Below are positions 16,967 to 25,184 of a DNA stretch of 35,567 bases, piece by piece. Both the position numbers and the translations under genes were made by a program. The notes below the pieces were generated by a model. It saw only the letters and a list, made by a program, of their open reading frames with translations. It ran no database searches and was not told the DNA's origin. Origin of the DNA: an uncultured Caulobacterales bacterium (GTDB lineage: Bacteria > Pseudomonadota > Alphaproteobacteria > Caulobacterales > Caulobacteraceae); assembly GCA_903858685.1 (NCBI GenBank), contig CAIOJR010000227.1:1-35567 (forward strand), given 5' to 3'. Position 1 is the stretch's first letter. Each line of letters begins with the position of its first letter.

Positions 16967-17609
16967 GCACGGACCGCCCTATCGCATGAGGGTGATGCTC
17001 CCGCAGCCGCCGCGCCAGCCCCTCGATCGATTCAAGGTCCTTGTCGAGTCGGCCCATCACGATGATCCGTTCATCATCAGCGGTCGCGTCTGCAATCTCG
17101 TCGAGGAAGCGGCTGCGGCCCCCGTCGACGATCTCAAAGCGCTTGCTTGTATCGGGGGGCCCGATTTCAGATGGCGTGGCGCTGAAATGATAGACCTCGG
17201 CGTCATGCCGGGACACCACGACGACGGCGACACGCTTGGCCTGAGCGGTTGCGACCGTTTCGGCGTCGGCAACACTCAGAATGTGCGGCGTCCACCCGGC
17301 AGCCATCAGGAATTGACGCAGCTCCAGCATCTCCGCGCCGGTCAGGTGGGGAGTGTGGGGCTTCAGGAAGGCGAGGCTGTGATGATCGATCGTCAGTTGG
17401 TAGCGGTGATTGGATAACTGCCGCGCCTCGCCCACTTGGTCGAACAGTTCGCGCACGTCATTCCACGCCAGATGATGAGACATCGGGTCCTTGAACAGCA
17501 GATTGAGCGTGGTGCGATAGGCGCCTGACAGGTGACGTGGCGCTTCCAAATTGTGCGTCGCGGCCCTGTGTGTGCTCGCGTCGGCAGGTGCGCTGGATGT
17601 GAATGTCAT
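16893..17609 (-). CDS. Two-part protein: HicA-like N-terminus, eRF1-like C-terminus
   Basis: A 238-residue protein whose full-length function I do not recognise. The N-terminal ~120 residues (LLFKDPMSHHLAWNDVRELF, then YQLTIDHHSLAFLKPHTPHL and EMLELRQFLMAAGW) resemble a HicA-type double-stranded RNA-binding fold with H..W..v..l...G spacing. The C-terminal half (RVAVVVVSRHDAEVYHFSAT, then DDERIIVMGRLDKDLESIEG and TDDHHLDAEAIRDLARAAG) resembles the bacterial eRF1-domain-like 'translational machinery' proteins. Both assignments come from recalled family patterns and are tentative. The ATG at 17609 has AAGGAT upstream. The gene overlaps the DUF1003 gene, suggesting an operon. Confidence 0.6.
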   Translation of the reverse strand: MTFTSSAPADASTHRAATHNLEAPRHLSGAYRTTLNLLFKDPMSHHLAWNDVRELFDQVGEARQLSNHRYQLTIDHHSLAFLKPHTPHLTGAEMLELRQFLMAAGWTPHILSVADAETVATAQAKRVAVVVVSRHDAEVYHFSATPSEIGPPDTSKRFEIVDGGRSRFLDEIADATADDERIIVMGRLDKDLESIEGLARRLREHHPHAIGRSVHEMATDDHHLDAEAIRDLARAAGS

Positions 17610-17840
17610 CTGCTTGAATATCCTTTGGGAAAGCCACCAGGATCAGACGCCGATCCGTTGATCATGATGAGGGATCAGCCAGCTTTGCGGCAGATTCGGA
17701 CTCTACCCATGCCCCTTGCCGCGCCGAACCGCGCGCGTGGGTAGTTTCCGGCGGATGAACCGATGCCGCGCTTCTCCTAGGGTTTGGCGACTGAGCCGCC
17801 CCCATTGGACGGCTTGCCGACAACCACAAAGGTGTCATCC

Positions 17841-18332
17841 ATGACGAAATCCGCCCTGTCTGCGTCCAAGAGCGCCATATCAGGCCGCTTCATCAACATG
17901 ACGATCGGTGCGGTGCTGGGCGCGACGCTGCTGATTGCGCCCCTGTGCGCCATGGCCGAACCGGCCCATGCCCACCACGCCATGCGTCACAGCGCTGAAA
18001 GCGTCGAAGAACGGATCACGCATCTTCATGCGGAACTGAAGATCAAGGATGATCAGGAAGCCGACTGGAGAACGGTCGCCCAGGTCATGCGCGATAATGA
18101 AGCGGCCATGCGCAAGATGGCGGCCGACAATACTGCTCTGCCCGGACACCCAGTCACCGCGGTTGATGATCTTCGCACCTATGAGCGGTTCAGCCAGGCT
18201 CACGTCAATGGCCTCAAATCGCTGATCGGCGCCTTCGAGACGCTCTACAACACAATGCCGGACGCGCAAAAGGCCAATGCAGACAATGTGTTCAAGAAGT
18301 TCGGACGCCATGCGCACCGCACCGTCAGTTGA
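17841..18332 (+). CDS. Spy/CpxP-like (LTXXQ-type) periplasmic protein
   Basis: A 163-residue protein with a long signal peptide (about 1-45: positive start, hydrophobic core GAVLGATLLIAPLCAMA, cleavage near AHA). The mature part is alpha-helical and Lys/Asp/Glu-rich, with EERITHLHAELKIKDDQEADW and LYNTMPDAQKANADNVFKKF. These correspond to the two LTxxQ-type motifs of the Spy/CpxP family (here LKIKDDQ and MPDAQK). Such proteins act as ATP-independent periplasmic chaperones or stress sensors. The ATG at 17841 has AAAGGTG just upstream, which fixes the start; the longer open frame to 17784 is not used. It may be co-transcribed with the next gene 28 nt downstream. Confidence 0.78.
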   Translation: MTKSALSASKSAISGRFINMTIGAVLGATLLIAPLCAMAEPAHAHHAMRHSAESVEERITHLHAELKIKDDQEADWRTVAQVMRDNEAAMRKMAADNTALPGHPVTAVDDLRTYERFSQAHVNGLKSLIGAFETLYNTMPDAQKANADNVFKKFGRHAHRTVS

Positions 18333-18360
18333 GCGCACACGACCTGCAGGGGAGTCTGAC

Positions 18361-18756
18361 ATGAGCAACACCAACAACCGCAAAGCCAGATGGGGACATG
18401 CGCTGGTTCTCGCGTCCATGGCCATCGGGCTGATCACCGCGGACCTGTCTTCAACAGCGCAGGCCGCCGCGAGACAGGGCGGCGGCGTTCGTAGCCGCGG
18501 CGACGGAGCCCGCTCGTCCGGCCCTTCGGGCGGTGTCCACGGCGGTCCTTCGCGAGGCCCAGGCCGCCCTGCCGGCGGCGCGCCACGCGGCGGCAAATCA
18601 TGGGGCGGGAATTGGGGCGGCGGTTGGGACGGCGGCTACTATTCCGCGCCGCCCCTGATCTATGATTACCCGTATGACGAGCCCTATGACAGCCTTTACG
18701 ACTGTTATCCGCCGCTCATCTACACCCACCATTACCCCTATCGGCCCTGCTACTAG
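18361..18756 (+). CDS. Secreted Gly-rich protein with Tyr/Pro-rich tail
   Basis: A 131-residue protein of unknown function. A signal peptide (about 1-35, cleavage after AQA) is followed by a Gly/Arg/Ser/Pro-rich disordered region (37-80), Gly/Trp repeats (SWGGNWGGGWDGGYY) and a C-terminal part rich in Tyr and Pro with PPLIY occurring twice (PPLIYDYPYD and PPLIYTHHYPYR). Two Cys near the end could form a disulfide. The ATG at 18361 follows AGGGGAG with good spacing. It lies 28 nt after the Spy-like gene. The composition suggests an envelope or surface protein; no family was recognised. Confidence 0.75.
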   Translation: MSNTNNRKARWGHALVLASMAIGLITADLSSTAQAAARQGGGVRSRGDGARSSGPSGGVHGGPSRGPGRPAGGAPRGGKSWGGNWGGGWDGGYYSAPPLIYDYPYDEPYDSLYDCYPPLIYTHHYPYRPCY

Positions 18757-18784
18757 CCTCAATGACGTGCACGGAGGTGCGGCA

Positions 18785-19996
18785 ATGTCGCCGCGCCTCG
18801 ACGTCCTGAACAGACCCACTCCATGGCCGCCCGCCATGGAAAGCCCACGCGCGAAACGGAACCGTCAGATGTCTGCAGACCGCCCCACCCGCCCAGCGAC
18901 CGCGCTGTTTTCTCCAGTGAAGGTGGGCGCTTTTGATCTGGCGAACCGCATCGCCATGGCGCCCCTGACCCGCAACCGGGCCGGTCCCGACATGGTTCCG
19001 GGACCTTTGGCCGCGACCTATTATTCACAACGGGCGAGCGCTGGTCTGATCATCGCCGAAGCGACACAGATTTCGGCTCAGGCCCAAGGCTATGACGCCA
19101 CGCCCGGCTGCTATACCGATGCCCAGGTCTGCGGCTGGCGCGAGGTGACGGACGCCGTACACGCGCAATCGGGAACCATCGTGCTTCAGTTGTGGCACAC
19201 GGGCCGGGTCTCCCATACCCGCTTCCAGAAGGACGGCGCGGCGCCGGTCGCCCCCTCAGACGTGAGGGCGCACGCCAAGACCTTCATCGCCGGTGAAGGG
19301 TTCGTGGACACGTCTGAGCCGCGCGCTCTTCGCGCCGACGAGATTCCCGGAATTGTCGAGGACTTCCGTCGCGCATCCATCCTGGCGATGGACGCGGGCT
19401 TTGACGGGGTCGAACTGCACAGCGCACACGGCTATCTGCTGGACGAATTCCTGCGCGACGGCGCAAACAAACGAACCGACGTCTATGGCGGCGTCATTGA
19501 AAACCGCGCGCGACTATTGCTGGACGTCACCCGATCGGTCGCTGAAGCTATCGGTCCCGACAGGATCGGCGTGCGCATCTCTCCCGTTTCAACGGCGGGC
19601 GACTCGCGTGATTCCGACCCTCAACCGCTGTTCGAATATGTGGCCAGCCAACTCGGCCTGTTGAAAATCGCCTATCTGCATGTGGTCGAAGGCGACACCG
19701 GCGGCGACCGGTACAATATCCCATTTGACTATGAGGCGCTGCACGACCAGTTCGACGGCGCCTATATGGTCAATAACGGGTATGATCGCGCCATGGCTAT
19801 GGATGCGGTTTCCACGGGGCGGGCGGATCTTGTCTCCTTTGGAAGGGCCTTTATTTCCAATCCGGACCTTGTGGAACGTCTGCGCAATAACGAACCGCTC
19901 AACCCGTTGATGGATCCGGCCACCTTTTATGGCGGCGGCGCGCACGGCTATACGGACTACCCGGTGCTCAGCCCCAAACGCCTGACCCGTTGCTGA
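18785..19996 (+). CDS. Old Yellow Enzyme-family alkene reductase
   Basis: An FMN-dependent NAD(P)H:flavin oxidoreductase. LFSPVKVGAFDLANRIAMAPLTRNRA opens the TIM barrel. LQLWHTGRVSH, the HSAHGYLLDEFLRDGANKRTD segment with the substrate-binding His pair and catalytic Tyr (DVYGG), and DLVSFGRAFISNPDLVERL for FMN phosphate binding are all present. OYEs reduce activated C=C bonds in enals, maleimides and nitro compounds (NemA/XenB-like). The start at 18785 has GGAGG 7 nt upstream and gives 403 residues. An ATG at 18869 gives 375 residues, closer to family length, but has a weak site; the N-terminus is therefore uncertain. The downstream neighbour is convergent. Confidence 0.92.
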   Translation: MSPRLDVLNRPTPWPPAMESPRAKRNRQMSADRPTRPATALFSPVKVGAFDLANRIAMAPLTRNRAGPDMVPGPLAATYYSQRASAGLIIAEATQISAQAQGYDATPGCYTDAQVCGWREVTDAVHAQSGTIVLQLWHTGRVSHTRFQKDGAAPVAPSDVRAHAKTFIAGEGFVDTSEPRALRADEIPGIVEDFRRASILAMDAGFDGVELHSAHGYLLDEFLRDGANKRTDVYGGVIENRARLLLDVTRSVAEAIGPDRIGVRISPVSTAGDSRDSDPQPLFEYVASQLGLLKIAYLHVVEGDTGGDRYNIPFDYEALHDQFDGAYMVNNGYDRAMAMDAVSTGRADLVSFGRAFISNPDLVERLRNNEPLNPLMDPATFYGGGAHGYTDYPVLSPKRLTRC

Positions 19997-20181
19997 GCGA
20001 TCAGAGCCGTGACCTGAGCCGACTGGGTTTCGGCGCAAGATGCGCGTGCAGCCGTTCTGCGGGCGGAGCGGGCGAGGGGCGGGTCGCAGCATCGCGAGGA
20101 CAGAACCCGTCCCGCCACACGCATTGCAGCACTTAACTTCGCGATCCTCGCCCCGCCCCGGATTTCCAACCGGCTTGTCCG

Positions 20182-21672
20182 TTAATGAGCGACAACCCCT
20201 GCCGGCGCGCGCAAAGCGGCCCGCCATCCCTCAATCAGGGCCATCGCCCTTCCCGCGCCGAACACATATCGGTCAGGCCGCACCAGCACCGCCGAGGCGC
20301 TGCGGCTGTTCAGCCAGCGCTCGAAATCGTCAGCGAAGCTCTGAACTTCAGGATCTGAAAGCTTGAACACGGACAAGCCCGGCTCAGGCTCCACCGCCTC
20401 GCGGGTGATCAGCCAGGCGCCGTCGCCCGCCACATCGTCCCAGCGCACCGGTCCCGCCCAGGGCTGGATAAACAACTCCCCGGCCGACGCTGCGCCAGCC
20501 AGTAGACCCGGCCCCGTCAAAGGAGCAAAGGCGAAGCCCTGTCCGGGCGCCTCGGGCGGGGCGGCGGCGCGCTGAGCCAGCATGGCTGCGTTTCTCTGGG
20601 CTGCGGCCTGCGGATCAAGGATGCACACCGTGCGCCCCATCATCAGGGCCAGATCAATGATGCCCTTCACATGCGCTTGGCGCTCGGTCTGGTAGGTGTC
20701 GAGCAACCCCTCGCTGGCCGCGCCGCTGATGACGGCGGCGAGCTTCCAGGACAGGTTGGCGGCGTCCCGCACCCCGGCGCACATGCCCTGTCCAGCAAAG
20801 GGCGGGGTCTGATGGGCCGCATCGCCCGCCAGAAACACCGGCCCAAAACGCCATTCATGGGCGATCAGGGCGTGAAAGCGATAGACGGCCTTGCGCTCCA
20901 GCGTCACCGCCCCCTCGACATCCCAGGGCCGCAGCAGTTCGGCGACAAAGGCGTCTTCGCTGACCTGTTCGGCGGTTTCACCCGGCTTGAGCATGAACTC
21001 CCACCTGTGCCGACCCGAGCCCATCAGGACGCAGGTCGTCGGACGGACCGGATCACAGATCTGGAGATTGATGTCTGGCAGGCGTGACGCATCCTGAACA
21101 AGGGTGTCGATCACCAGCCATGGCTCATCGAACTTCAGGTCATCCATCGTCGCGCCGCAGAGCGATCGCACCCGCGATGAGGCGCCGTCAGCTCCGACCA
21201 GATAACGCGCCGTGACCCTTTGTTCGCCGGAATCGGTCTGGAACCTCGCGATCACGCCATCGGCCTCGACCTGATAGTCCAGCAACGCCCAGCCCACGCG
21301 CAGCTCGACGGCTTCCAGCTCTGCGATACGCTCCCGCACCGCCGCCTCGACGGAGGGTTGATGGATCATGTTGGCCGCAGGCCAGCCGGAGGGCGAGCCC
21401 TTGGTCAGAAAACGCAGCAGGACCTGTCGATCCGCGGTCAGGAAATCATACTGCTCCGCCGGACGGCTGGCAGACATCACCTGATCCGCGACGCCCGCCT
21501 TCTGGAACACGCGAACCGTCTCATGGTCGATATGAGCCGCGCGTGGCAATGGATAGATGGTCGGGGACTTGTCGGTGAGCAGGGTGCGCACGCCCGCCTG
21601 CCCCAGCAGCGCGGCCAGGACGGCGCCAGTCGGCCCGGCGCCGACGACAATGACGTCAAATCGCGTGTCCAC
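20182..21672 (-). CDS. FAD-dependent aromatic hydroxylase (MhpA-like)
   Basis: A class A flavoprotein monooxygenase of 496 residues. The FAD-binding GxGxxG is DVIVVGAGPTGAVLA (about 6-20), the DG motif is YLVGADGASSRVRSL (about 160), and the GD motif is VFLAGDAAHQTPPFAGQGM (about 290). The closest recalled match is the 3-(3-hydroxyphenyl)propionate hydroxylase group, which converts a phenol to a catechol with NAD(P)H and O2. It is the third gene of an operon with an extradiol dioxygenase and a FAH-family enzyme, so the catechol it makes is a likely substrate of the dioxygenase. The GTG start at 21672 has GGAGG 8 nt upstream, inside the preceding gene. Substrate specificity is unknown. Confidence 0.88.
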   Translation of the reverse strand: MDTRFDVIVVGAGPTGAVLAALLGQAGVRTLLTDKSPTIYPLPRAAHIDHETVRVFQKAGVADQVMSASRPAEQYDFLTADRQVLLRFLTKGSPSGWPAANMIHQPSVEAAVRERIAELEAVELRVGWALLDYQVEADGVIARFQTDSGEQRVTARYLVGADGASSRVRSLCGATMDDLKFDEPWLVIDTLVQDASRLPDINLQICDPVRPTTCVLMGSGRHRWEFMLKPGETAEQVSEDAFVAELLRPWDVEGAVTLERKAVYRFHALIAHEWRFGPVFLAGDAAHQTPPFAGQGMCAGVRDAANLSWKLAAVISGAASEGLLDTYQTERQAHVKGIIDLALMMGRTVCILDPQAAAQRNAAMLAQRAAAPPEAPGQGFAFAPLTGPGLLAGAASAGELFIQPWAGPVRWDDVAGDGAWLITREAVEPEPGLSVFKLSDPEVQSFADDFERWLNSRSASAVLVRPDRYVFGAGRAMALIEGWRAALRAPAGVVAH

Positions 21673-21675
21673 GGT

Positions 21676-22515
21676 TCAGGCCTCCGCCTCAAAGCGGTTT
21701 TCAATCTGCCCCAGACCTTCAATTTCACAGCGCACCACATCGCCTGCTTTCAGGAACTGGCGCGGGGTCATGGCTGCGCCGACGCCGCCCGGCGTGCCGG
21801 TGAAGATGATGTCGCCCGGCTCCAGCGTCATGGCCTGGGACAGGTGCTCGATCTGCTTGAACAGGTCGAAAACCAGATGACGGGTATTGGACTTCTGACG
21901 CAGATCGCCATTCACCCAGCAGCGAATATCGAGACCGTGGACATCGTTCACCGCATCCGCCGTCGTGATCCAGGGGCCAAAGGGCGCATGGGTGTCAAAG
22001 GACTTGCCCAGCGACCATTGCGGGGTGCGATGCTGCCAGAAACGCTCGGTGACATCATTGCCGACCGCATAGCCGAATATGTGTTCAGAGGCGCGCTCAG
22101 CCGGAATATGCTTGCCGCCCTTGCCGATCACCGCCACGAGTTCGACCTCATAGTCGACAAAGCCGCTGGTCTTCGGGATCTGCACGGGCGCATAGGGACC
22201 GTTGATGCTGGTGACGGCCTTGGTGAACCAGACCTGATGCTCAGGCGTGGCCATCTTGCTCTCCTCGATGTGGTCGGCGAAGTTGAGCCCAATGGCGAAG
22301 ATCTTGCCGGGCCGGAGCACGGGAGCCAGCAATTCCACCTCGGACAGGGGCTTGCCCGCAGCGGACCGCACCGCACTCTCCATGTCCGCGCGACGAGCGG
22401 ACCAGCCGCGGATCAGGTCAATCATGTCGCCATCAAAGCCTGAATCAAAGAGCTGCGAACCTTCAACCACGCCAATGCGCGGCCCCTGATCCGATTGATA
22501 GGTGACAAGTTTCAT
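21676..22515 (-). CDS. Fumarylacetoacetate hydrolase-family enzyme
   Basis: A 279-residue FAH-fold protein. The segment GKIFAIGLNFADHIEES, the metal-binding Glu pair in FVDYEVELVAVIGKGGKHI and DVTER with the downstream GKSFDTHAPFGPWI motif are all present, as is the C-terminal IFTGTPGGVGAAM. Members hydrolyse or isomerise 2-oxo acids such as fumarylpyruvate or 2-hydroxy-muconic-type ring-cleavage products. In this operon it would process the product of the extradiol dioxygenase, which has no separate alpha/beta-hydrolase here. The start is at 22515; a longer frame to 22770 would run into the dioxygenase gene. It is 3 nt from the hydroxylase and 19 nt from the dioxygenase. Confidence 0.9.
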   Translation of the reverse strand: MKLVTYQSDQGPRIGVVEGSQLFDSGFDGDMIDLIRGWSARRADMESAVRSAAGKPLSEVELLAPVLRPGKIFAIGLNFADHIEESKMATPEHQVWFTKAVTSINGPYAPVQIPKTSGFVDYEVELVAVIGKGGKHIPAERASEHIFGYAVGNDVTERFWQHRTPQWSLGKSFDTHAPFGPWITTADAVNDVHGLDIRCWVNGDLRQKSNTRHLVFDLFKQIEHLSQAMTLEPGDIIFTGTPGGVGAAMTPRQFLKAGDVVRCEIEGLGQIENRFEAEA

Positions 22516-22534
22516 GAGGTTTTTGTCCTGCGGT

Positions 22535-23458
22535 TCAAAGCGAGTTTGGAAAAGCAGGACCCCACTGGACGCCCAGCAGGTCCTGAAGCGACGCCGTGTT
22601 GGACCCATCCTCAACGGTGAACAGATCACCGTCGGTCCAGTGCTCCAGTTCATTGCCGAACGGATCTTTCCAGTAGTCGAAGATCTGGCTGCCCAGAATG
22701 TGGCGTCCAATCCCCCAGGCGGGCGTGCGACCGTCACGGGCAAGATGATCGTGGCCCAGCCGAAGATCATCGAAATGGGTCACCTCGAAGGCGGCGTGGT
22801 TCAGGGCGGGGGCACGGGGCGACTGAAGCAGGAACAGCGTATGATGGTCTGTTGGCGTGTCGCCCCGATCGCAGCGCAGGAAGGCGCCGATGGCGAAGCC
22901 CGGCGCGGCCTCGATCTCGTCCGATGTGACAAAGCCAAAGCGCGCCTTGTACCAGGCCTCTGAACGCCTAAAATCGCTCACTTCAAGGACAGCATGACCC
23001 AGTCGCAGCACGGTTGACGGACCCGGCGCAAGTCGCACGCGCAGGCGCTGTCTCGGATAGGCCCGGGCGGTGTTGCGCTGAGGCTCCTCTGGCAGAGCCA
23101 AGGTTTGAGCCTGAACCTGTCCGGCGACCACCTCGACCAGAATTCCGTCCGGATCTGTCAGCCGCACCACCTTGCCGCCGCCCGGCCAGTTCAGATCTTC
23201 CACGGACGCGCCTTCGCTGGCGGCCAGCTTTTCCAGGTCAGCGAGGCTTTCGGCGCGAAATCCGATCGCGACGAAGCGGGCCTCGCCCCGTTCCGTGACA
23301 TGCAGGACAGGCCATGGCCCAGCGCCGCGCGCAATCAGCAGGTCTTCAGATTCGCGCATTGGGCTGAGGCCGAAGGCGACGACGAAACGTTCCATCTCAT
23401 CGAGATCGGGCGCTGAAAATCGCACATGAGCGATGTCTTCGATCTTTATCAGGCTCAA
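22535..23458 (-). CDS. Type I extradiol (catechol) dioxygenase, VOC fold
   Basis: A two-domain vicinal-oxygen-chelate protein of 307 residues. The N-terminal domain (1-115) lacks metal ligands. The C-terminal domain has the Fe(II) 2-His-1-carboxylate set His155 (LRLGHAVLEV), His221 (LNHAAFEVTH) and Glu272 (DPFGNELEHW), as in 2,3-dihydroxybiphenyl dioxygenase. It should cleave a catechol in the meta position. The start is an unusual TTG at 23458, supported by a GGGGAGG site 5 nt before it. It is the first gene of the aromatic operon, with a promoter at 23495-23523 and an operator at 23485-23498 just upstream. Confidence 0.9.
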   Translation of the reverse strand: MSLIKIEDIAHVRFSAPDLDEMERFVVAFGLSPMRESEDLLIARGAGPWPVLHVTERGEARFVAIGFRAESLADLEKLAASEGASVEDLNWPGGGKVVRLTDPDGILVEVVAGQVQAQTLALPEEPQRNTARAYPRQRLRVRLAPGPSTVLRLGHAVLEVSDFRRSEAWYKARFGFVTSDEIEAAPGFAIGAFLRCDRGDTPTDHHTLFLLQSPRAPALNHAAFEVTHFDDLRLGHDHLARDGRTPAWGIGRHILGSQIFDYWKDPFGNELEHWTDGDLFTVEDGSNTASLQDLLGVQWGPAFPNSL

Positions 23459-23484
23459 GGTCGCCTCCCCTCCCGTTATTCGAC

Positions 23485-23498
23485 TATTTGGTCAAATA
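23485..23498. promoter_or_regulatory. Palindromic operator, probable TetR target
   Basis: TATTTG-GT-CAAATA is a perfect 6-bp inverted repeat around a 2-nt centre. It overlaps the -10 element of the promoter at 23495-23523 and lies 27 nt before the TTG start. This is the standard position for a repressor site. The adjacent TetR gene at 23568-24221 is the obvious candidate; binding is inferred. Confidence 0.6.
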
Positions 23499-23523
23499 AA
23501 GCGCAAGGTGTCGCCTCGGTCAA
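23495..23523 (-). promoter_or_regulatory. Sigma-70-type promoter of the aromatic operon
   Basis: On the minus strand TTGACC (-35) is separated by exactly 17 nt from TTTATT (-10), the latter overlapping the palindrome at 23485-23498. It lies in the 109-nt gap between the TetR gene and the dioxygenase, at a proper distance before the ribosome site. Confidence 0.55.
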
Positions 23524-23567
23524 GTCCCGCTGACGTGGGCGCGTCGGCCCTCACGCACAGTTCGGCG

Positions 23568-24221
23568 TCAGTCCGGTATGAGCTGGGACGCGACGCTTTC
23601 CAGCAAAGCCTCTGCTTCCTGCAGACCAAGACCCAACCCGCGATAGGCGAAGGCCAGAACCGAAACATAGAGCCGTCTGGCGTCGGCACTGTCCGGCTTG
23701 TCGAAAAGAACCCTTCCAATCAGTACATTGGCTGCACCGATCAGATTGAGCATGGCCGCATCAATATCGCGACAGTCAAAGCGGCCGCTGTTGACGCCAA
23801 GCTCCAGATCGGCCCGCAAACCCGCATTGAGGCTGTGGCGTGGATCAATGGATCGCCAGTCGGCGCTCAGGACAAGGCTGGCCTTTTCCGGCTGGTTGAG
23901 CGCGAACACTACAAACTGGGCCATCCCGCGAGCAACCCGGAGCGCGGGGTCCGTCACACCGCGATTGATCTCTGAAACGGTCGCCTCAACCTCAACCCGC
24001 ACGCCCGCGGCAATTTCTCGGGCGAAGCTGTGCTTATCCGCAAAATGATAGAAGAAACTGCCCTTTGCGACATTGGCCGCCTCCACGATCTCATCGATCG
24101 ACAGGCTGTCGACAGGACGCTCAGCCAACAGCTTCAGGCCCGCCTGCAACAGGGCTGGCTTGGTCTTCGCCCTTCTTCGGCTCAGAGATGGCGGAGGCGA
24201 ACTGGTCGGCGACGGTTCCAT
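23568..24221 (-). CDS. TetR-family transcriptional regulator
   Basis: A 217-residue regulator. The N-terminal helix-turn-helix is clear: ALLQAGLKLLAERPVDSLSI then DEIVEAANVAKGSFFYHFADKHSFAREIA (about residues 24-70). The rest is an all-helical ligand-binding and dimerisation domain. It is on the same strand directly upstream of the dioxygenase-hydrolase-hydroxylase operon, with the palindrome at 23485-23498 in the gap, so it most likely represses that operon until an aromatic ligand binds. The ATG at 24221 is chosen; a longer frame to 24533 crosses the small membrane-protein gene and lacks similarity to the family. AGGG just before the ATG is a weak ribosome site. Confidence 0.92.
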   Translation of the reverse strand: MEPSPTSSPPPSLSRRRAKTKPALLQAGLKLLAERPVDSLSIDEIVEAANVAKGSFFYHFADKHSFAREIAAGVRVEVEATVSEINRGVTDPALRVARGMAQFVVFALNQPEKASLVLSADWRSIDPRHSLNAGLRADLELGVNSGRFDCRDIDAAMLNLIGAANVLIGRVLFDKPDSADARRLYVSVLAFAYRGLGLGLQEAEALLESVASQLIPD

Positions 24222-24352
24222 ATCAACCCTATGCCGACGATTTTCTCCTGCGCCAAGACAAAGATGTCGACATGGAGGGCCATGAAGGCGCAGGACGCCG
24301 TTCGCCAGACATGTGGCGGCCAGGGCCGGAAAAGGCCGCCCGCGGCGTGTTT

Positions 24353-24499
24353 TCAAATCCGGCGGCCTTGCAGCAAGCGGATGATGATCACGACGACTGC
24401 AATAACAAGCAATATATGAATCAAGCCGCCCATTGTATAGGAGCTGACGAGCCCCAAAAACCACAGTACAAGAAGAATAACTGCCAATGTATAGAGCAT
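24353..24499 (-). CDS. Lmo0937-family tiny membrane protein
   Basis: A 48-residue protein, MLYTLAVILLVLWFLGLVSS, then YTMGGLIHILLVIAVVVIII and a basic end RLLQGRRI. It has two hydrophobic segments with a Gly-Gly turn, matching the lmo0937 family of small membrane proteins, which are common in stress-related gene neighbourhoods and of unknown function. The ribosome site is weak (GGGG). It lies in the space before the TetR gene on the same strand. The 221 nt upstream of it (24500-24720) show no gene. Confidence 0.85.
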   Translation of the reverse strand: MLYTLAVILLVLWFLGLVSSYTMGGLIHILLVIAVVVIIIRLLQGRRI

Positions 24500-24720
24500 A
24501 ATTTACCCCGAATAAAGAGGACGACTCTCTCACGACATGTCAGAAATTCGGCGCGTTCGATAGTCTCAAGCCCAGAAACTATTGTTAACAGCCTCGGAAT
24601 ATACCTATGCAGTGACAAGAGGCTGATCCGTCAAGCCATTCAGATCCGTTGCACGCCAAGACCGACCCTGGCGCGCAGGTCGCGGAGGCGATGTTGGACG
24701 GGGCGCCGAAACCCGTGGCG

Positions 24721-25128
24721 TCAGTTTCGCTCGAGATAGTCGCCAACCGTCTGGTTGAAATTGGAAAGTCCATCTTCAAGATAGTCGCTGACCAGAGGGA
24801 TGCCGCTCACATAGCGCGCCATATTGGCGCGCCCGATATCGCCAGCCGCCGCGCGCGCAGAGGCCCATTCAGAAAGGGCGAAGTCACCACGCCCCAGCCA
24901 GATCAGAGCGATGAGGTCGCGCTGCTCATCATCATTCAGGTCATGAATCGCGCTGAACAGTTCGTGCCGCGTCTGATCGCCGGGTCCGGACTCCAGCGCA
25001 TCCACGCTGTGGTCGTCGGTCGGATTGGAGCCGCTGTTCGGGTCCGTTTCTTCAACCTTGGCGTCATATTGGCGAGCCTTGAGCAAGATCTCGATGGCTG
25101 TATCAGAATTGATGGTCAGGTCCGGCAT
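24721..25128 (-). CDS. DUF3775 family protein
   Basis: A 135-residue acidic, soluble protein. It begins MPDLTINSDTAIEILLKARQ and contains LFSAIHDLNDDEQRDLIALIWLGRGDF and the C-terminal YVSGIPLVSDYLEDGLSNF. These are the hallmarks of DUF3775, a widespread alphaproteobacterial family with no known function. The ATG at 25128 has GGAG 6 nt upstream. It is on the same strand downstream of cbpM (56-nt gap), so it may be part of the cbpA-cbpM unit. Confidence 0.85.
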   Translation of the reverse strand: MPDLTINSDTAIEILLKARQYDAKVEETDPNSGSNPTDDHSVDALESGPGDQTRHELFSAIHDLNDDEQRDLIALIWLGRGDFALSEWASARAAAGDIGRANMARYVSGIPLVSDYLEDGLSNFNQTVGDYLERN

Positions 25129-25184
25129 AGGGTGCTCCAGTGGATTTCAGGGCCGATGGGAGGGGGCCTGCAGACAGGCCAGGG

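Noticed and set aside
17694-17760. Possible general-stress (EcfG) promoter before the Spy-like gene
   Set aside because: A GAACC-like box followed by GTTT has wrong spacing (about 14 nt) and lacks the GGAAC and CGTT elements.
19997-20181. Small gene in the convergent gap after the Old Yellow Enzyme
   Set aside because: Open frames on the minus strand lack a ribosome site and have Arg/Ala/Cys-rich shadow composition; the G-rich and C-rich stretches do not form a clear terminator either.
21220-22443. 407-codon open frame on the plus strand
   Set aside because: It is antisense to the hydroxylase and FAH-family genes; both real genes have intact motifs and tight operon spacing.
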